A DNA stretch of 64,000 nt from Lingula anatina (taxonomy: Eukaryota; Brachiopoda; Lingulata; Lingulida; Lingulidae), in NCBI RefSeq assembly GCF_001039355.2, contig NW_019775824.1, positions 700,832 to 764,831 on the forward strand, read 5' to 3'. Under the pieces are notes generated by a model. That model ran no database searches. It worked only from the letters and a program-made list of their open reading frames with translations, and was not told the DNA's origin. The translations under genes and the position numbers were made by a program. Each line of letters opens with the position of its first letter. The first letter of the stretch is position 1. Of this stretch, positions 49,701 through 60,941 are shown piece by piece.

Positions 49701-52700
49701 TAGTTATGCTGAGCATGTTTTGCTTGATGATTCCAGTGTTGGCCATAGCAGTGGTTGTCCTGATACGTTTTATTGCATCTGTAGTTGTGTGGGTCATTCT
49801 TGCTCTGGCCATAATAGGCAGTTTAGGTAGGTCATGATGCGACTCTCTCTCTTTTCTCTCTCCTTTTAAAGTTTAATCATATGTATATATTAACATTTTA
49901 TATTATCAAAAGAGCTAAAATGCAACTCCATAGCAGTGTAGTGTACGTTAAAACAACAAAAAAAAAAAAAAAAAAAAAAACTAGTGGTCAAGTACAGAAT
50001 TAGACACAGTGGCATTTCCTTGCCATGCAAATAATGAAATTTTTTATGTCAGCGGGCACTGGTTTTCTATGGTGGACTTATGTTGAAAAGAAGAATTCCA
50101 TGGATATGAAAACTGCCAATGAAATTCCATTCCTGCAGATAGAAATTGACAGTGAAAATGCATTTTTGGCGTATTCCATAATTGCAACAATCCTTACGGT
50201 GAGAGTCATATATTAAAAAGAAATGATTATAACTATTACAACTTTTATGTGCTGAACATTTAAGATGTATTAGTTTAACAACAAGGTCACAAAAATAAAT
50301 TGAATGTAAAGATGTTTTATGTACACATTTGTTTTATTTTGAAATTATTTGCTTGAGTTTTGCAGTGAATGTTGAGTATTTTAAGTTTCTATTCCAGGTA
50401 ATTTTGTTATTGGTAATTTTGGTCTTGAGGAAGCGTATAGCACTGGCGGTGGCTCTCTTCAATGAGGCAGGAAAATGCATTGTAGCTGTGCCCATGATTC
50501 TGGTGCAACCAGTGTGGACTTTCATTTGCTTGATTTTGTTTTACGTGTACTGGGTGGTAGTGCTGGCTTATATCTCCACTGCTGGTAAGATGATATACAA
50601 TACATATCAGCATTGTTGTGGGATGTGGTAGAATGATAGTGTATAAGAGTGATACATGAGTGACATGAAGATGTGGAAGGATCACACATAGTTGTTGCAA
50701 TTATTCTATTAATTTTTTATAAATATCTGCAGATAAAATTAGCTACAATCATCAATAGATCAATGAAAATGATATTAATGCACATGCTATCAAAATATTT
50801 AAAAAACAAAGAAAATGTGATGATATACTCTTTTTGTTGCATCGTTATCCAGTTCCCTTTTCTCTGTTCAGGCACTGCTGTGTTGGATAAAGACACAGGT
50901 TTTGTGAACTATGAGGAGAGCCAGCCAGTAAGGTACATGTGGTGGTACCACCTGGTGGGCCTGATATGGACCAGTGAGTTCATTATTGCCTGTCAACAGC
51001 TGGTGGTGGCTGGGGCTGTGGCTAAGTGGTACTTCACCAGGTAAGGGAGGGGATTCAGGGGAATTCAACAAATACTGCTGAATTTAGGAAATGACAGTCA
51101 CAACATGTATGTTACCTTTATTAGATTATTTCTCAAAGTACTATAGGTGTACATTTTATTTTTTATTTTTTTTTAGAATTGAAGAATTATTTCAAGTTTT
51201 TATAACTATCAAATGATATATTTCTAAACACCTCTCTGAAATCCAGTTTTCTATCATTTGTCAAAATCAAAGCCATGTTATATTAACTTAAGAACACTGT
51301 TTCATCTGCAATGCATGTTGTTACAGAGACAAGAAGACCCTGAAGAACCCCTTGGGTGATGCTGTCTGTATGCTTATTCTCCATCATATGGGATCTGTGG
51401 CATTTGGGGCCTTCATCATCACACTTGTCAAGCTGCCTAGGTGGATTCTCATGTATCTACACGAAAAGTAGGTGAATTGGTGTAACTTGGTACTTCAAAA
51501 GGCGCAAGTGATGCCAATTGAATACCATTGACAGTTCTGTCTTTAGATGTTACCAAATATTTTTGAGAAAATTAAAACATATCTTGGACTGAAATGTGCC
51601 ATTTCATCACTATTTATTTGTTTCAGGCTCAATGGCAGCCAGAACAAGTGTGCTCAGTACTGTCTGAAATGCTGTATCTGTTGTTTGTGGTGTCTAGAGA
51701 AGTGCCTGAAGTTTCTCAATCAGAATGCTTACACTATTGTCGGTAAGGAAATTGAAGCATGGTTAGAGTTTGAACAAGTAATTAATCTCAATAAAGTTAT
51801 TTGAGTTATTTGTTAGGAAACTTCAAGGTTTTTGTTTGCATCTGAAAGGAAGGCAAAATCTGGGCTATTTTGCCTCTTTCGAGCTATTAGTCTCAAATTT
51901 CTTATAATCACTCTATTTTCCTAGCCATAAGGGGCACCAACTTCTGCTCCTCTGCCAGGAAGGCTTTCACCACTATAGTGTCCAATGTCTTGCGTGTGGC
52001 AGCTATTAACAGTGTTGGTGACTTCATCCTGTTCCTGGGCAAGGTGGCAGTAATGACTGGCACAGGGGCTATAGGAATACTTATGTTCAAGGTAGTGTGA
52101 CCATCTGCTGCAGGATAGATATTGCTATTTTTTAGAAAACTTCTGCGGGTAGTTTATTGAGGATATATGTTTCAATGATATTTTGCTTTCGTATAAGATT
52201 GTTTATTAAAAATTTGTTCAGCATTTTATTGAATAGTAGATGTAAATATGTATTAATCACAGTATTTGATTTTTATAGTGATGTTTGATGTCAAATGTTA
52301 AATGAGAAATGTGTGTTTGCTTATTATGCTGTGCTTGTAGAACCTGTTGTAACTTCAGAAGCAATGGAATATTTTTCTCAATTGTGTGAATTGTTTCAAA
52401 TTAATATGCTGTAAAGAATTTTTATATCAATACATGTTATAAGTTAATGGTTTAAACATAACTTTTTTGTGGTTACCAAAAAAGATGAGAAAAATATGTC
52501 AAGGCTTCCATGTTTGTTGTACGATGAATTGTAGATGCCTGTTAATTAATTGCACAAGATATTGTAGTTTTTACCAAAATAAAGCGTTTACATCAGAATG
52601 TGCAATTTCAAAAGATGTGCTGATAGTTTGACTTCTTGCAGGTGTTCTTCTTCCTGTGTGATTTCTACAATTCAACCACAAATCCAAAATGAAATTGCTC

Positions 52701-54823
52701 TCTGTGTGTTTCTTATTAACCATCATTTTTTTTTTTTTTTTGTATCTTATTTCTTCCGTGTTTATTTCTTGTAGGGTGACCCTCTGTTAAATTACTTCTT
52801 CGTTCCTGTGATAGTAGTCTGCTTGTTCGCATACTTTATTGCACATTCTTTATTAAGTATGTATGAGGTGAGTATACATAACTTTTCAGACAGGCATGCT
52901 TATGCATTCTTGTGGCAGTCTCCTTGTCCCTCGTAGGCTCTTGTAGGAAGTTTTGGGTGTGGGTTCATTTTCTTTAATTTTTTGGTGTCTTTATGTTGTG
53001 GTTCATAGGATATAACTGCATTGCTAATATTGGAGTATTTGACTTCAGACTATTGGGACCATTGCTTTGTGTTTGATCTATTACTTTTTCTCATATGAAA
53101 TCTTAACCATCTGCCCAAACATGAAGTCATATATATCCACGTGCACTGCTATGTCTTATGAATTGTTCCAAAGACATTGAAAAGATGCCATAGGGTTAAC
53201 CGTTTGTCATTCATTTCAGGGAGATCCCAATCTACACTACTTTTTCATTCCCGTACTACTTGTATTTGTGTTCTCATATTTTATTGCCCATGGGTTTTTG
53301 AGTATATATGAGGTAAGTTTAGCATTTGAAGTAAAAGAGAACACTTACAAATTTATTTTTAAGGTGAAAGGTATTTTCTTATCCTGTTGTCATGGGTGGA
53401 TTTCATTTTCTTGTCTATTTTTGCTGTTTTGGGGTACATTCAGACATTTTACATTCCTCACTATTAACTTCAAAAAGCTTAACACTTATCCATTATTATT
53501 ATTTAATTTTAATTTTTGTGATAAATGTTTTGTTTATTACACTTACTTTTTTTTTAAAAGAAAACACTATATAATATTTGTCATAGCTCTGTATTTAAAA
53601 TTCTGTCATAATACAAGAAGTGATCCTCAGTCATGAAAGTTTTTTCTGACTTCAGAGAAGAGAAATATCTGTCTAGTGCATTTTTTAAATAACACCTCTT
53701 AGGAATTTGAATTTGGTTAAAGCTAAAGACTATTTAATATTTCTTAATGATTTTGTTAGAATTATTCCAGGGGTCAAGTTTGCTGTTACAACACAGTGGA
53801 ACATACACTTTTAAAAGGTTTTGTCATAGAAGTAGAGACTTCTATGGTTTTGTGATATGAATTTTTATTAGATGGCCATTTTAGCACTCTGCTTATGTAT
53901 GCAAAATGGATCCTAGCCATGTATCATAAGGTAATAATGCCCCTATAAGCAAGCTTGACCTCTGTACAAGAAAACTATTAAAAGTGACCCACTCACTGGC
54001 CAAGTGTCCTTTCAGATGGTTATTGATGCCTTGCTCCTGTGCTTTTGTGAGGACTGCCAGATCAATGATGGTGTCACTCCTGGCAGAGAGTACTACATGG
54101 ACCCATCACTTATGGTAAGTCTTGGCCCATTAATCTTATGCTTCTGTCTTGAACAAGTTTGGCATGAGGGACCTACTGATGATCACTTGGATAACATCAA
54201 AAGGAAAAACTTTTGTGTGTCAGATGTTTTCCGTCAAATTATTAAGGTTGATTGTTGTCTGGAGGATTGAGTCTTAGACCCCATTCCCAGAGATTAGATC
54301 GATCCAACTAGATCGGCCTAACTCCCTGGGGATTCACACTTAATAACTGTCAGCTGAGCGGACACAAAAGTTAATTACCCCCTTACAGCTTGTAGTAGGC
54401 GGGACGGACTTTTAAGCCGGATTATCTGACAATAATCTAGTGAGACTCCCCATAAGGATAGATCAATCTAAAATCTATGGGAATGTGCCCTTAATTATTA
54501 AGTGTGGCTGAATTGTAATCAGTTCTAAGCATTTCAAAAATTGTGCCCAACTTCAGAAAGATGCACATATGTACAAAGCATAAAAAATATGAAGCAAATA
54601 TGAAAAGAAAGAAACCATTTTGGCATTTTCATTTAAGAAATTTGTGAAGAACAGCAGTGAAGCTATTGCAGCCCTGAACAAGCGTCGAGATGGTGGTGGT
54701 GAAGATGTGACAGATGGAGGCGTGCCAGCCCGTGAGTCTACACCTCTGCGTGGGGAACAACCATCTCCTGGGGGAAAGGCAGATGTGACAGACGATCAGC
54801 AGCAAGAGACTGCAAGGATTTAG
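37665..54823 (+). CDS. SLC44A1: Choline transporter-like protein 1 (SLC44A1-like), with alternative exon pairs
   Basis: Multi-pass membrane transporter that moves choline or ethanolamine across plasma and mitochondrial membranes. With one copy of each duplicated block, 15 exon slots give 687 aa; human CTL1 is 657. Coding exons: 37665-37700, 41100-41204, 41552-41694 or 41768-41910, 42923-43141, then 49373-49539, 49737-49826, 50053-50198 and 50398-50584 (second copies at 47304-47470, 47668-47757, 47985-48130 and 48330-48516), 50872-51040, 51327-51467, 51627-51742, 51925-52091, 52775-52867 or 53220-53312, 54016-54114 and 54638-54823. Landmarks: Cys-rich start [30 protein letters not shown] as first membrane span; [42 protein letters not shown] with LNQNAYT; and [10 protein letters not shown]. 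The region 43452-49174 repeats exons already present and is best read as the other haplotype. Confidence 0.93.
38225..39147. repeat. Intron 1 segment, alternate haplotype copy
   Basis: Nearly identical to 39218-40137. Both begin at the same TTTTTTAGTATAAGTGGGGGCTAA overlap that also ends the upstream contig at 38223. Flanked by n at 38224. It diverges abruptly after GATGGTATT where a transposon end begins. Confidence 0.85.
39148..39216. mobile_element. Left end of haplotype-specific DNA transposon
   Basis: Starts with GCCTTTTTCATCTTTTCCGG at the point where this haplotype departs from the uninterrupted one (40131-40145). It runs into the single n at 39217. Its first ~24 bp are the inverted match of the piece that ends at 43821. 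The interior is missing. Confidence 0.7.
41552..41694 (+). other. SLC44A1 alternative exon 3a
   Basis: 143 nt, phase 0 in and 2 out. It encodes [19 protein letters not shown] followed by YDSFGNACG: the end of the first membrane span and the start of the first extracellular loop. Acceptor TATTCCAG, donor GTAAGC. A 73-nt intron separates it from exon 3b. It is repeated unchanged in length at 45210-45352. Confidence 0.9.
41768..41910 (+). other. SLC44A1 alternative exon 3b
   Basis: 143 nt with the same phases as exon 3a. It encodes [19 protein letters not shown] followed by YDSYGNTCG, aligning end to end with 3a at 25 of 48 residues. Acceptor TTTGCAG, donor GTACGT. Exon 3b is closer to the human CTL1 segment with GYDSYGNICGQKN. 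Second copy at 45426-45568. Confidence 0.9.
43452..43821 (-). mobile_element. Right end of haplotype-specific DNA transposon, with possible first coding exon
   Basis: It ends ...CCGCAAAAGATGAAAAAGG, the inverted match of the left end at 39149, and is followed by TTAATTGTTCAC where the host sequence resumes. It is GC-richer than its surroundings, with GGCGCGCGG near 43770. On the minus strand an ATG at 43734 opens 38 codons ([19 protein letters not shown]...) up to a GTAGGC donor at 43619. This looks like a first exon with its promoter at the element's end, perhaps for a transposase or partner protein. The product is not recognised. Confidence 0.6.
43828..48738 (+). repeat. Alternate haplotype contig covering SLC44A1 exons 2-8
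   Basis: A second allele, carrying exon 2 (44757-44861), 3a (45210-45352), 3b (45426-45568), 4 (46584-46802), 5 (47304-47470), 6 (47668-47757), 7 (47985-48130) and 8 (48330-48516). Every exon keeps the length and phase of its twin. The two copies differ by scattered substitutions and small indels, mainly in introns. Its left part repeats 40138-43445 and its right part repeats 49175-50805, so it bridges two contigs of the other haplotype. Confidence 0.85.
48739..49174. other. Assembly gap, 436 unknown bases
   Basis: A run of n. The sequence before it (TTTAAAAAA) and after it (AAAAAAATTATTCTC) are not neighbours in the genome. The left side matches 50805 and the right side matches 47105. Frames drawn through the gap are meaningless. 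Confidence 0.98.
49175..50805 (+). repeat. Reference haplotype copy of SLC44A1 exons 5-8
   Basis: Near-identical to 47105-48738. It begins at the same poly-A where the contig ending at 43450 stops, and runs on without break into exon 9 at 50872. This is therefore the natural continuation of 39218-43450. Confidence 0.85.
52642..52692 (+). other. Possible alternative terminal exon of SLC44A1
   Basis: After acceptor TTCTTGCAG, the frame set by exon 12 (ending ATG TTC AAG) would read [16 protein letters not shown] and then stop. Using it would end the protein before its last membrane span. It could equally be chance; no polyadenylation signal was confirmed nearby. Confidence 0.25.
52775..52867 (+). 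other. SLC44A1 alternative exon 13a
   Basis: 93 nt, phase 0 in and out, encoding [16 protein letters not shown] with [15 protein letters not shown]: the last membrane span. It is equivalent to the human segment with [22 protein letters not shown]. Acceptor TTCTTGTAG, donor GTGAGT. Second copy at 60995-61087. Confidence 0.9.
53220..53312 (+). other. SLC44A1 alternative exon 13b
   Basis: 93 nt, phase 0 in and out, encoding [16 protein letters not shown] with [15 protein letters not shown], identical to 13a at 20 of 31 residues. Acceptor CATTTCAG, donor GTAAGT. A 352-nt intron separates it from 13a. Second copy at 61440-61532. Confidence 0.9.
54277..54490. mobile_element. MITE, 214 bp, TTA target duplication
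   Basis: Inverted ends GACCCCATTCCCAGAGAT and (complement) GGGCACATTCCCATAGAT, flanked by TTA at 54274-54276 and 54491-54493. It lies in the last intron of the transporter gene. Internal blocks CTCCCTGGGG, ACCCCCTTACAGCTT, GGCGGGACGGAC and GTGAGACTCCCCA are shared with the 25661 copy and the long element. Confidence 0.85.
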
Positions 54824-56689
54824 TTATCTTGCCAGACATCTTACAGAAATTGAAATAAAAAAGGTTCTTCAGTAGCAAAACGTGTAACTAACATATCTAT
54901 GTCCAGTAGAGTGTAGCTGCTACCAGAATGTCTGAGATCAAAAATGGATTTTTTAGTGGAAATGTGGATTTTATTCTACGGCAGCTGATATGAAATAAAT
55001 ATGACACCCTTTGTAGTGGAGTAGCAAATATAAAGGAACTGAACAAGGTTTTGCTAATATATTTTGCATTTTTATGTGTGTACCAGATGCCAAGTGTCAG
55101 TCAGATATAATTGAACTACCTGTTGTCTGTGACTAGTTTATAATATATTTGATCTACTTTCTTATTAAAGCATGAAGTCACTTCAAAATATCTTTTAAAA
55201 GATGTGAGTTTAAATGCTATAATAGTTTTCATTTTATTTAATTTCATGTATTTTCATACTCAAATACATATATGACTAGATAATTTTTGTTATCTTGTTG
55301 TTCAGATGCATAAATGCTTTTGACAGAATTTGGGTTGGATGTGGATGAAAAAGATTACAAAACCAAGATAGTCTTCCTCAGTATGATAATAAACAGATTT
55401 TGTACAGATAAAGGTTTACAGTAAATCAAATAAATAAGCAATATTTTTTGGGCATATTAGTATAGGGATTTTGCTTAATACTCCCTACTATTGAATCTCA
55501 TTAGATATGGCAAGAAAAACCAATATAAATGTTGACATAACGTGGCTGACATGTTCAGTAAGTTTTTACAATTTTGTTTACTTGATTCAGTGGGATTATT
55601 CAATAACCAGCTATGTATCGAAAAACCAATTTGAACATGGTCGTAAGTGATGCTTTTATTTGTCAGCTGTATTGGTGCTTTTTCTGTCAAAAAGCACAAA
55701 ATGCATTTTGTACATAAACAAGGCCCTTGACAATTCTCACATTAATAAAAAAAGGATCCCCTTGATGGTAGTTGGCCAGTTCATGTAAATGTAATCATGT
55801 AGGTATGCTTGTTATCAAATGAAAATATTTTGTTCCCCAAATGCAATAAATGCAAATTAATACTTTTTGACACATTGCCTGCACACGAAATATTGAAATT
55901 TGTGTAATTTGAATGAAATTGTAGGTTGTTAAATATAAAAAACATGTAAAATCTAATTTTTATCTTTTACACAAAATATTTTTCAAAAATTTAATAGTTT
56001 CTTAGCTTGCTTACAAAATGTACATTTTTTAAAATTTGTAAATTATAATTACTGTTATATAATGAATGTGATGGTTTGTATGTGGAAAGTACTGTATCAT
56101 GATATTAAACAAGTTTTGTAATGTTTGCTTATAGAGGAAACTTGAATTGTAATAAGCCATCATTGTAGGATTTTTTTTTTAGTTCCAATATGTTGCTATT
56201 CTAACTGCTGGACATATCACTTAATATGGTATTCATTTGTCCATTCAGTAACATCATGGTATGATACTTAAATAATGAACAGGTGAAATTTTCTGCAAGG
56301 ATTGTCAATTTATAGATTTTTAGAATTTAAAATTATTTAGAAAACATACGATTAGCGCATTGTACCACATTGCACACATTTCAGTTTATTTGGTTTAACA
56401 ATCACTTAGCAGCAGCTATGTAGGAAATCAGGGCTTTTTATTTCAGAAATAAAGAATGTATGTCAATCACTTTTTTATTGCAATTCCTTAAAATGGCCAC
56501 TTTTCTAAGTTGCTCAAATCTGTGCTAAACCAAATGACCTCTAGACCTGTAAATTTGATAATTATAAATTTCTGTTTCCCTTTATTGTGTATACGCAGAG
56601 TATATTAAATGTTTTTATGCAATATTACGTAATTCTGAACAGAATAATTACCACCAATTTTGATTATGTACTACAGGTAACTTGTATAT
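54824..56689. other. SLC44A1 3' untranslated region and flank
   Basis: AATAAA lies at 54854-54859, soon after the stop, with further candidates downstream. Sequence to about 55760 reappears at 63073-64000. The rest is AT-rich with no recognised gene. Confidence 0.5.
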
Positions 56690-56880
56690 TCAAAAAATAC
56701 AACTAGCATATAGGGCTTCAGACCCATGCAATTTATAATTCTTACAGTGAAAATGCCAATATGTGGTAAATGAAAATTTCACCACAAAAACTGCATTACT
56801 TCAAAAAAAGAATCCAATTTAAGCTTACAAGGAAAGTCCATACTAACACTAACTACTACAACAGATGCAAGCAATGGTTA
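56690..56880 (-). repeat. Inverted dispersed copy of the 1-960 repeat unit
   Basis: Read on the minus strand it gives GAAATTTTCATTTACC, then ATATTGGCATTTTCAC, then GGGTCTGAAGCC and ATGCTAG, in the same order as the units at the left end of the window. Single, truncated copy. The stretch 56881-57600 beyond it shows nothing I can assign. Confidence 0.55.
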
Positions 56881-57965
56881 TGTCCAGGCACAATGTCTGC
56901 CAAAAAAAAAATCAATTTTTAAGACAGTTAAATTCATTTATTGCTAACATTATTCAAGACATCTTTGGTTTCCCTAACAGAATAAAATTAACTATCCTAC
57001 TTGCTACTACACCAAAGGCAATGAACTATCCATATGTATTCATGAACTGATTTTCATGTCAAGATTGAGAAACAACTTGTTTTGGCATACTACTTTTAAG
57101 CAACTGTAAGGGAAGACTTCAGCATTGCTCTTATTATAAAAATAGTCGAAATTTTCTTATCTATAGTCATAGGTGAAAACACCAAAGTTGACCATTTCAC
57201 CTAAATGTTTTCATTACTGTACCCTCTTACCAAGGAAATATTTTCTACATATCATCTATTGTCTTGCTCCCACAAAGCTGAAATGATGGATAGGACGTCT
57301 AACTATTAAATTCAATGTAATCCCCTACTCTGCAACCTTTTAATAATACCAATATAGAAGTACACTTTTGGTGTAGCCCTGATGCAAATGCCCTGAGATT
57401 CAGAGTCCAATGAAGACACTTCCATCATTTTGACTGCTTATAACAGCTCTGACCTTTACTGGACCCAATGGGCATCCATCTTCTAGATCAGTGCATTATT
57501 TACCTATACTTTCCAATATAAGATTGTCAAATGAAAAACAGTAAACGTGCAAATAACAACCCACCCCCTTGGAGACATTAACATTTAAATTCCTATCACA
57601 CATAGACCCCATTCCCATAGATTTTAGATCTATCTATCCCTGTGGGGAGTCTCACTAGATAACTGTCAGCTTAGCCGGCTTAAGGTGGGTAATAGGGTTA
57701 ACTACGCTTAAAATCATGTTTTTGAGTTTTTTGTGTGTTTCTATTAATCAAAAAAGTATCTAACGTTGGATGTAATAATTTTTTTTGAATTTGCACCGCA
57801 AACTGTGTCTTTTGATGAGTTTTTCAACCGGCACGCGCCCCAGTCAGGCTGACAACTCTGTTGCTAAGGGCCGTTGCCATGAGGGGGGCGGAGCATAGTC
57901 AACGAGTTATAAGCCGATTACGTGTGCGGTGATGGGTCATAAGTCTTACATCAGCTAAGCAGTGA

Positions 57966-58292
57966 AGAAGTCGAGTACGCTATGGGGAAGAGAAAAGTTC
58001 GTGTTTAAAGTCCATTTCCAGAGGAAAAAAAGAAATTTTTGAGAGTATATGGGCGGTTGGAGGAAGACTGGTATTTGTCCAGTCGGATGACGAGAGAGAG
58101 AATCTACCTGGAGTGAGCGAGTCTTCTGACAGTGATCGTGAGGAAGAAACAGTAGCTACTGGTTACAGGCTTTGGCACAGTGGACAGTTGTTAGAAAGTG
58201 CCTTCAAGTCGGGCGTTTTTCGTGTGTGTGGCGGCGACGATGTGTTGGTCGAAAGACAGTTACAGCCATTGGCGCATGTACAGCTCAAATAA
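57966..58292 (+). CDS. Open coding-like stretch inside the long transposon, no start codon
   Basis: About 108 codons are open between stops, without an ATG. The second half has protein-like composition, with an acidic run (SESSDSDREEE) followed by TGYRLWHSGQLLESAF and a Cys/Gly segment (GVFRVCGGDD). The stop at 58290-58292 overlaps an AATAAA, suggesting a terminal exon. No family is recognised. It may be a remnant of an element-encoded protein or a captured host exon. The splice acceptor was not established. Confidence 0.35.
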   Translation, partial: RSRVRYGEEKSSCLKSISRGKKEIFESIWAVGGRLVFVQSDDERENLPGVSESSDSDREEETVATGYRLWHSGQLLESAFKSGVFRVCGGDDVLVERQLQPLAHVQLK

Positions 58293-58886
58293 AAGCATCA
58301 TGAAATGTTTAATATTATTCGTCTTTCTTTTTTTTATGTATACCTAATAAATGGGTAAAAGAATAAATCGGACCGTCTAAATTAATTGAGAAATGTATTT
58401 GTACGAAAAATTTATTACTAAAAGAAAAAAAAGCTAGAAACGATACTTTTAGCCTAGCTCTTAATTTTGGCGATATATATCGGCGAGCGTATCTGCGACA
58501 CGTTACGAAACTGGAAATGATTGTTGGACGCCGTTTTTAGAAGGTAAAAACTAATGTTGACAAAATATCATTTTATTCTCCAATAAATGAAATCAAGGAG
58601 CTTTAGAGACACGCACAAAATTGATGTGAATGGCCAAACGAGAGAAATCCAAGCAAGGGTTGACAGCATACTTAAAATAATAACAATGAAAATAAAAACG
58701 CATGTTAACTTGCATTTTGCGATGTTTGGAGAAAAACAATGTCAAAATCACCGATCAAGCGGGAAGAAAGAGTTCAAAATGTACCCAAAATAAAAATCAC
58801 AAAAAGACTTCTTGAAAAAATTTAACCCCCCCCCCCCCAACCCCCGAGTTCACAGTTACCAGGATAATCAGTTAGGAACTACTACT

Positions 58887-59312
58887 GTCACCCAGTTTTA
58901 TCTGATCACTTTGCCGATAACAGAAAAGGAATCTCTCAGGTAAAATTACTCGATTGCCGAGGGAGACCCATTGAAACGTTCAAATGCAACTTCACACCTC
59001 TTAATTGCGGTTAAACGTAATCGCCTTTGTTAGCGCTTCCTTCTACATATCCTTGACACCCTACTGGGCATCACTAGGCTAGGGCCCGCTCCAGAGCTGT
59101 CAATCAAAATGGCGGCACGCTTACAAGCCTAACGAGTGGTCGGAAAATGTAACAAAAGCACGATTTTCTGCCCTTTCAAAGCACCCAAACAAAATATCTT
59201 TAGACGACAATAAGCAATGGTTCCATCTGGTCGTATAACCGATAACAGGTAAATTTTCCAGCTAAGCATTTGACTAATAAGCCCTGATAACCAACCTGTG
59301 AACGTTTTTGGC
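58887..59312. repeat. 426-bp exact repeat at a contig overlap
   Basis: The same 426 bases recur at 59314-59739, separated by a single n at 59313. No difference was found by eye. Two contig ends that overlap but were not merged explain this fully. It includes a CAAAATGGCGGCACGCTTAC block. Confidence 0.85.
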
Positions 59313-60403
59313 NGTCACCCAGTTTTATCTGATCACTTTGCCGATAACAGAAAAGGAATCTCTCAGGTAAAATTACTCGATTGCCGAGGGAGACCCATTG
59401 AAACGTTCAAATGCAACTTCACACCTCTTAATTGCGGTTAAACGTAATCGCCTTTGTTAGCGCTTCCTTCTACATATCCTTGACACCCTACTGGGCATCA
59501 CTAGGCTAGGGCCCGCTCCAGAGCTGTCAATCAAAATGGCGGCACGCTTACAAGCCTAACGAGTGGTCGGAAAATGTAACAAAAGCACGATTTTCTGCCC
59601 TTTCAAAGCACCCAAACAAAATATCTTTAGACGACAATAAGCAATGGTTCCATCTGGTCGTATAACCGATAACAGGTAAATTTTCCAGCTAAGCATTTGA
59701 CTAATAAGCCCTGATAACCAACCTGTGAACGTTTTTGGCTGTTTTAACAGCTTTCTATATTGACGAGATAAGTGAATCGCTGCCAAGTATATCTCACTAT
59801 CTGAGCAACCGATCGTTACAAAAGTTGCACCTATTGTTGTTGGGAATGTGGACTACAGCATGATGTCAGGGGTTTATGAGAAAATTGTTTGTTTGAAAGT
59901 TATCGTCTTTTGAAGTGAATAACCCATTGAAATATGGGGTAATTTAACGTAAAAGATGATAAAATCAAAAGTAAATAGTTTAAGACAATTCCCTGGTACC
60001 GCGCTGAAGTGCTTTCACCCAGCTTTATGAGGCCTTTTGAATCACTTGAATAGCTGTCTTGGTTATAGAGAAAATCCCAATTCCGAAAACGGCATTTTCC
60101 CCCTAAAATTGGCGCTATAGCGTCATCCGTTGGACACTGTACTTAATCCCCGTCTTTAATTGGCCTTTTGGGAAGTTTGTTTGAATTTTTTATAAAAACT
60201 TATAAGCCCAGGGCTTTGTTTCTATGACTTTGGTCCTTTTACTATGAGTCCCCTTAAGCGTCTGTCACGCCTACTAAAAGCTGCAAGGGGGTAATTAACT
60301 ATGGTGCGCACACTGCTGACTGCAATTTAGCGTGAACCCCCAGGGAGTTAGGTCAATCTAAATCTTAATCTCTGGATCGATCTAAATCTCTGGGAATGCA
60401 CCC

Positions 60404-60940
60404 ATACTTGTGTATACTGTGCCATTAAAATAGATGCAAAATTAATAGCAAATGTACAAATACCCAATTTCAAATAAATACACTACAAAGAAAATGTGCC
60501 AACATTACAATCACATTCATTCTTACTCTGAGTTCTAAACTTTCTATCCCACTTGCTCTAAACTTAATGATCATGAAAAATCACAACAAAAAACAAATAA
60601 GTGAATATTGCCCTGAGAGACATTATCCTTTGAACAAATGCACTGCAGTTACAAAATATGTTGAAAATTAAAATCCTTATCAAAAAGATATAAAATTTCA
60701 TGCAAATTTTTAAACCATAAAGTTCAAATAAAAACACTGAAGAAAGACCTGAAAATGATATCGTGTCAAAATTTAGCTTAATCTTTGTCCTTAAATACAA
60801 AAATTAAAACAAAACCAGCAGTTAAAGTGATTTTGAAGCAATAAATGAAATTTTAAAAGCTTCATAATCCCAGTAATTATATTTCAACGAATTCAGCTTT
60901 CTAAAACATAAATGCAATAAACATAATTGTTGATTAATTC
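60404..60940. other. Flank of the long transposon to contig end
   Basis: AT-rich sequence ending at the n at 60941. Nothing recognised; a minus-strand open frame here has simple AT-driven composition. Confidence 0.4.
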
Positions 60941-60941
60941 N

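Larger units (their letters stand above)
57605..60403. mobile_element. Long DNA transposon sharing its ends with the 215-bp MITEs
   Basis: It begins GACCCCATTCCCATAGAT and ends with the complement of GGGTGCATTCCCAGAGAT, flanked by ATA on both sides (57602-57604 and 60404-60406). Subterminal blocks CTGTGGGGAGTCTCACTAG, CTGTCAGCTTAGCCGGCTTA and, at the right, AGCTGCAAGGGGGTAATTA and CCCCAGGGAGTTAGG match the MITEs. The interior is unrelated. After removing a 427-base assembly repeat (58887-59313) the element is about 2.37 kb. It may be the parent of the MITEs or an element that captured host sequence. An intact transposase is not visible. Confidence 0.75.

Noticed and set aside
54004-54270. 88-codon frame as an independent small gene
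   Set aside because: It is the penultimate SLC44A1 exon read on into its intron; the GTAAGT donor at 54115 ends the coding part.
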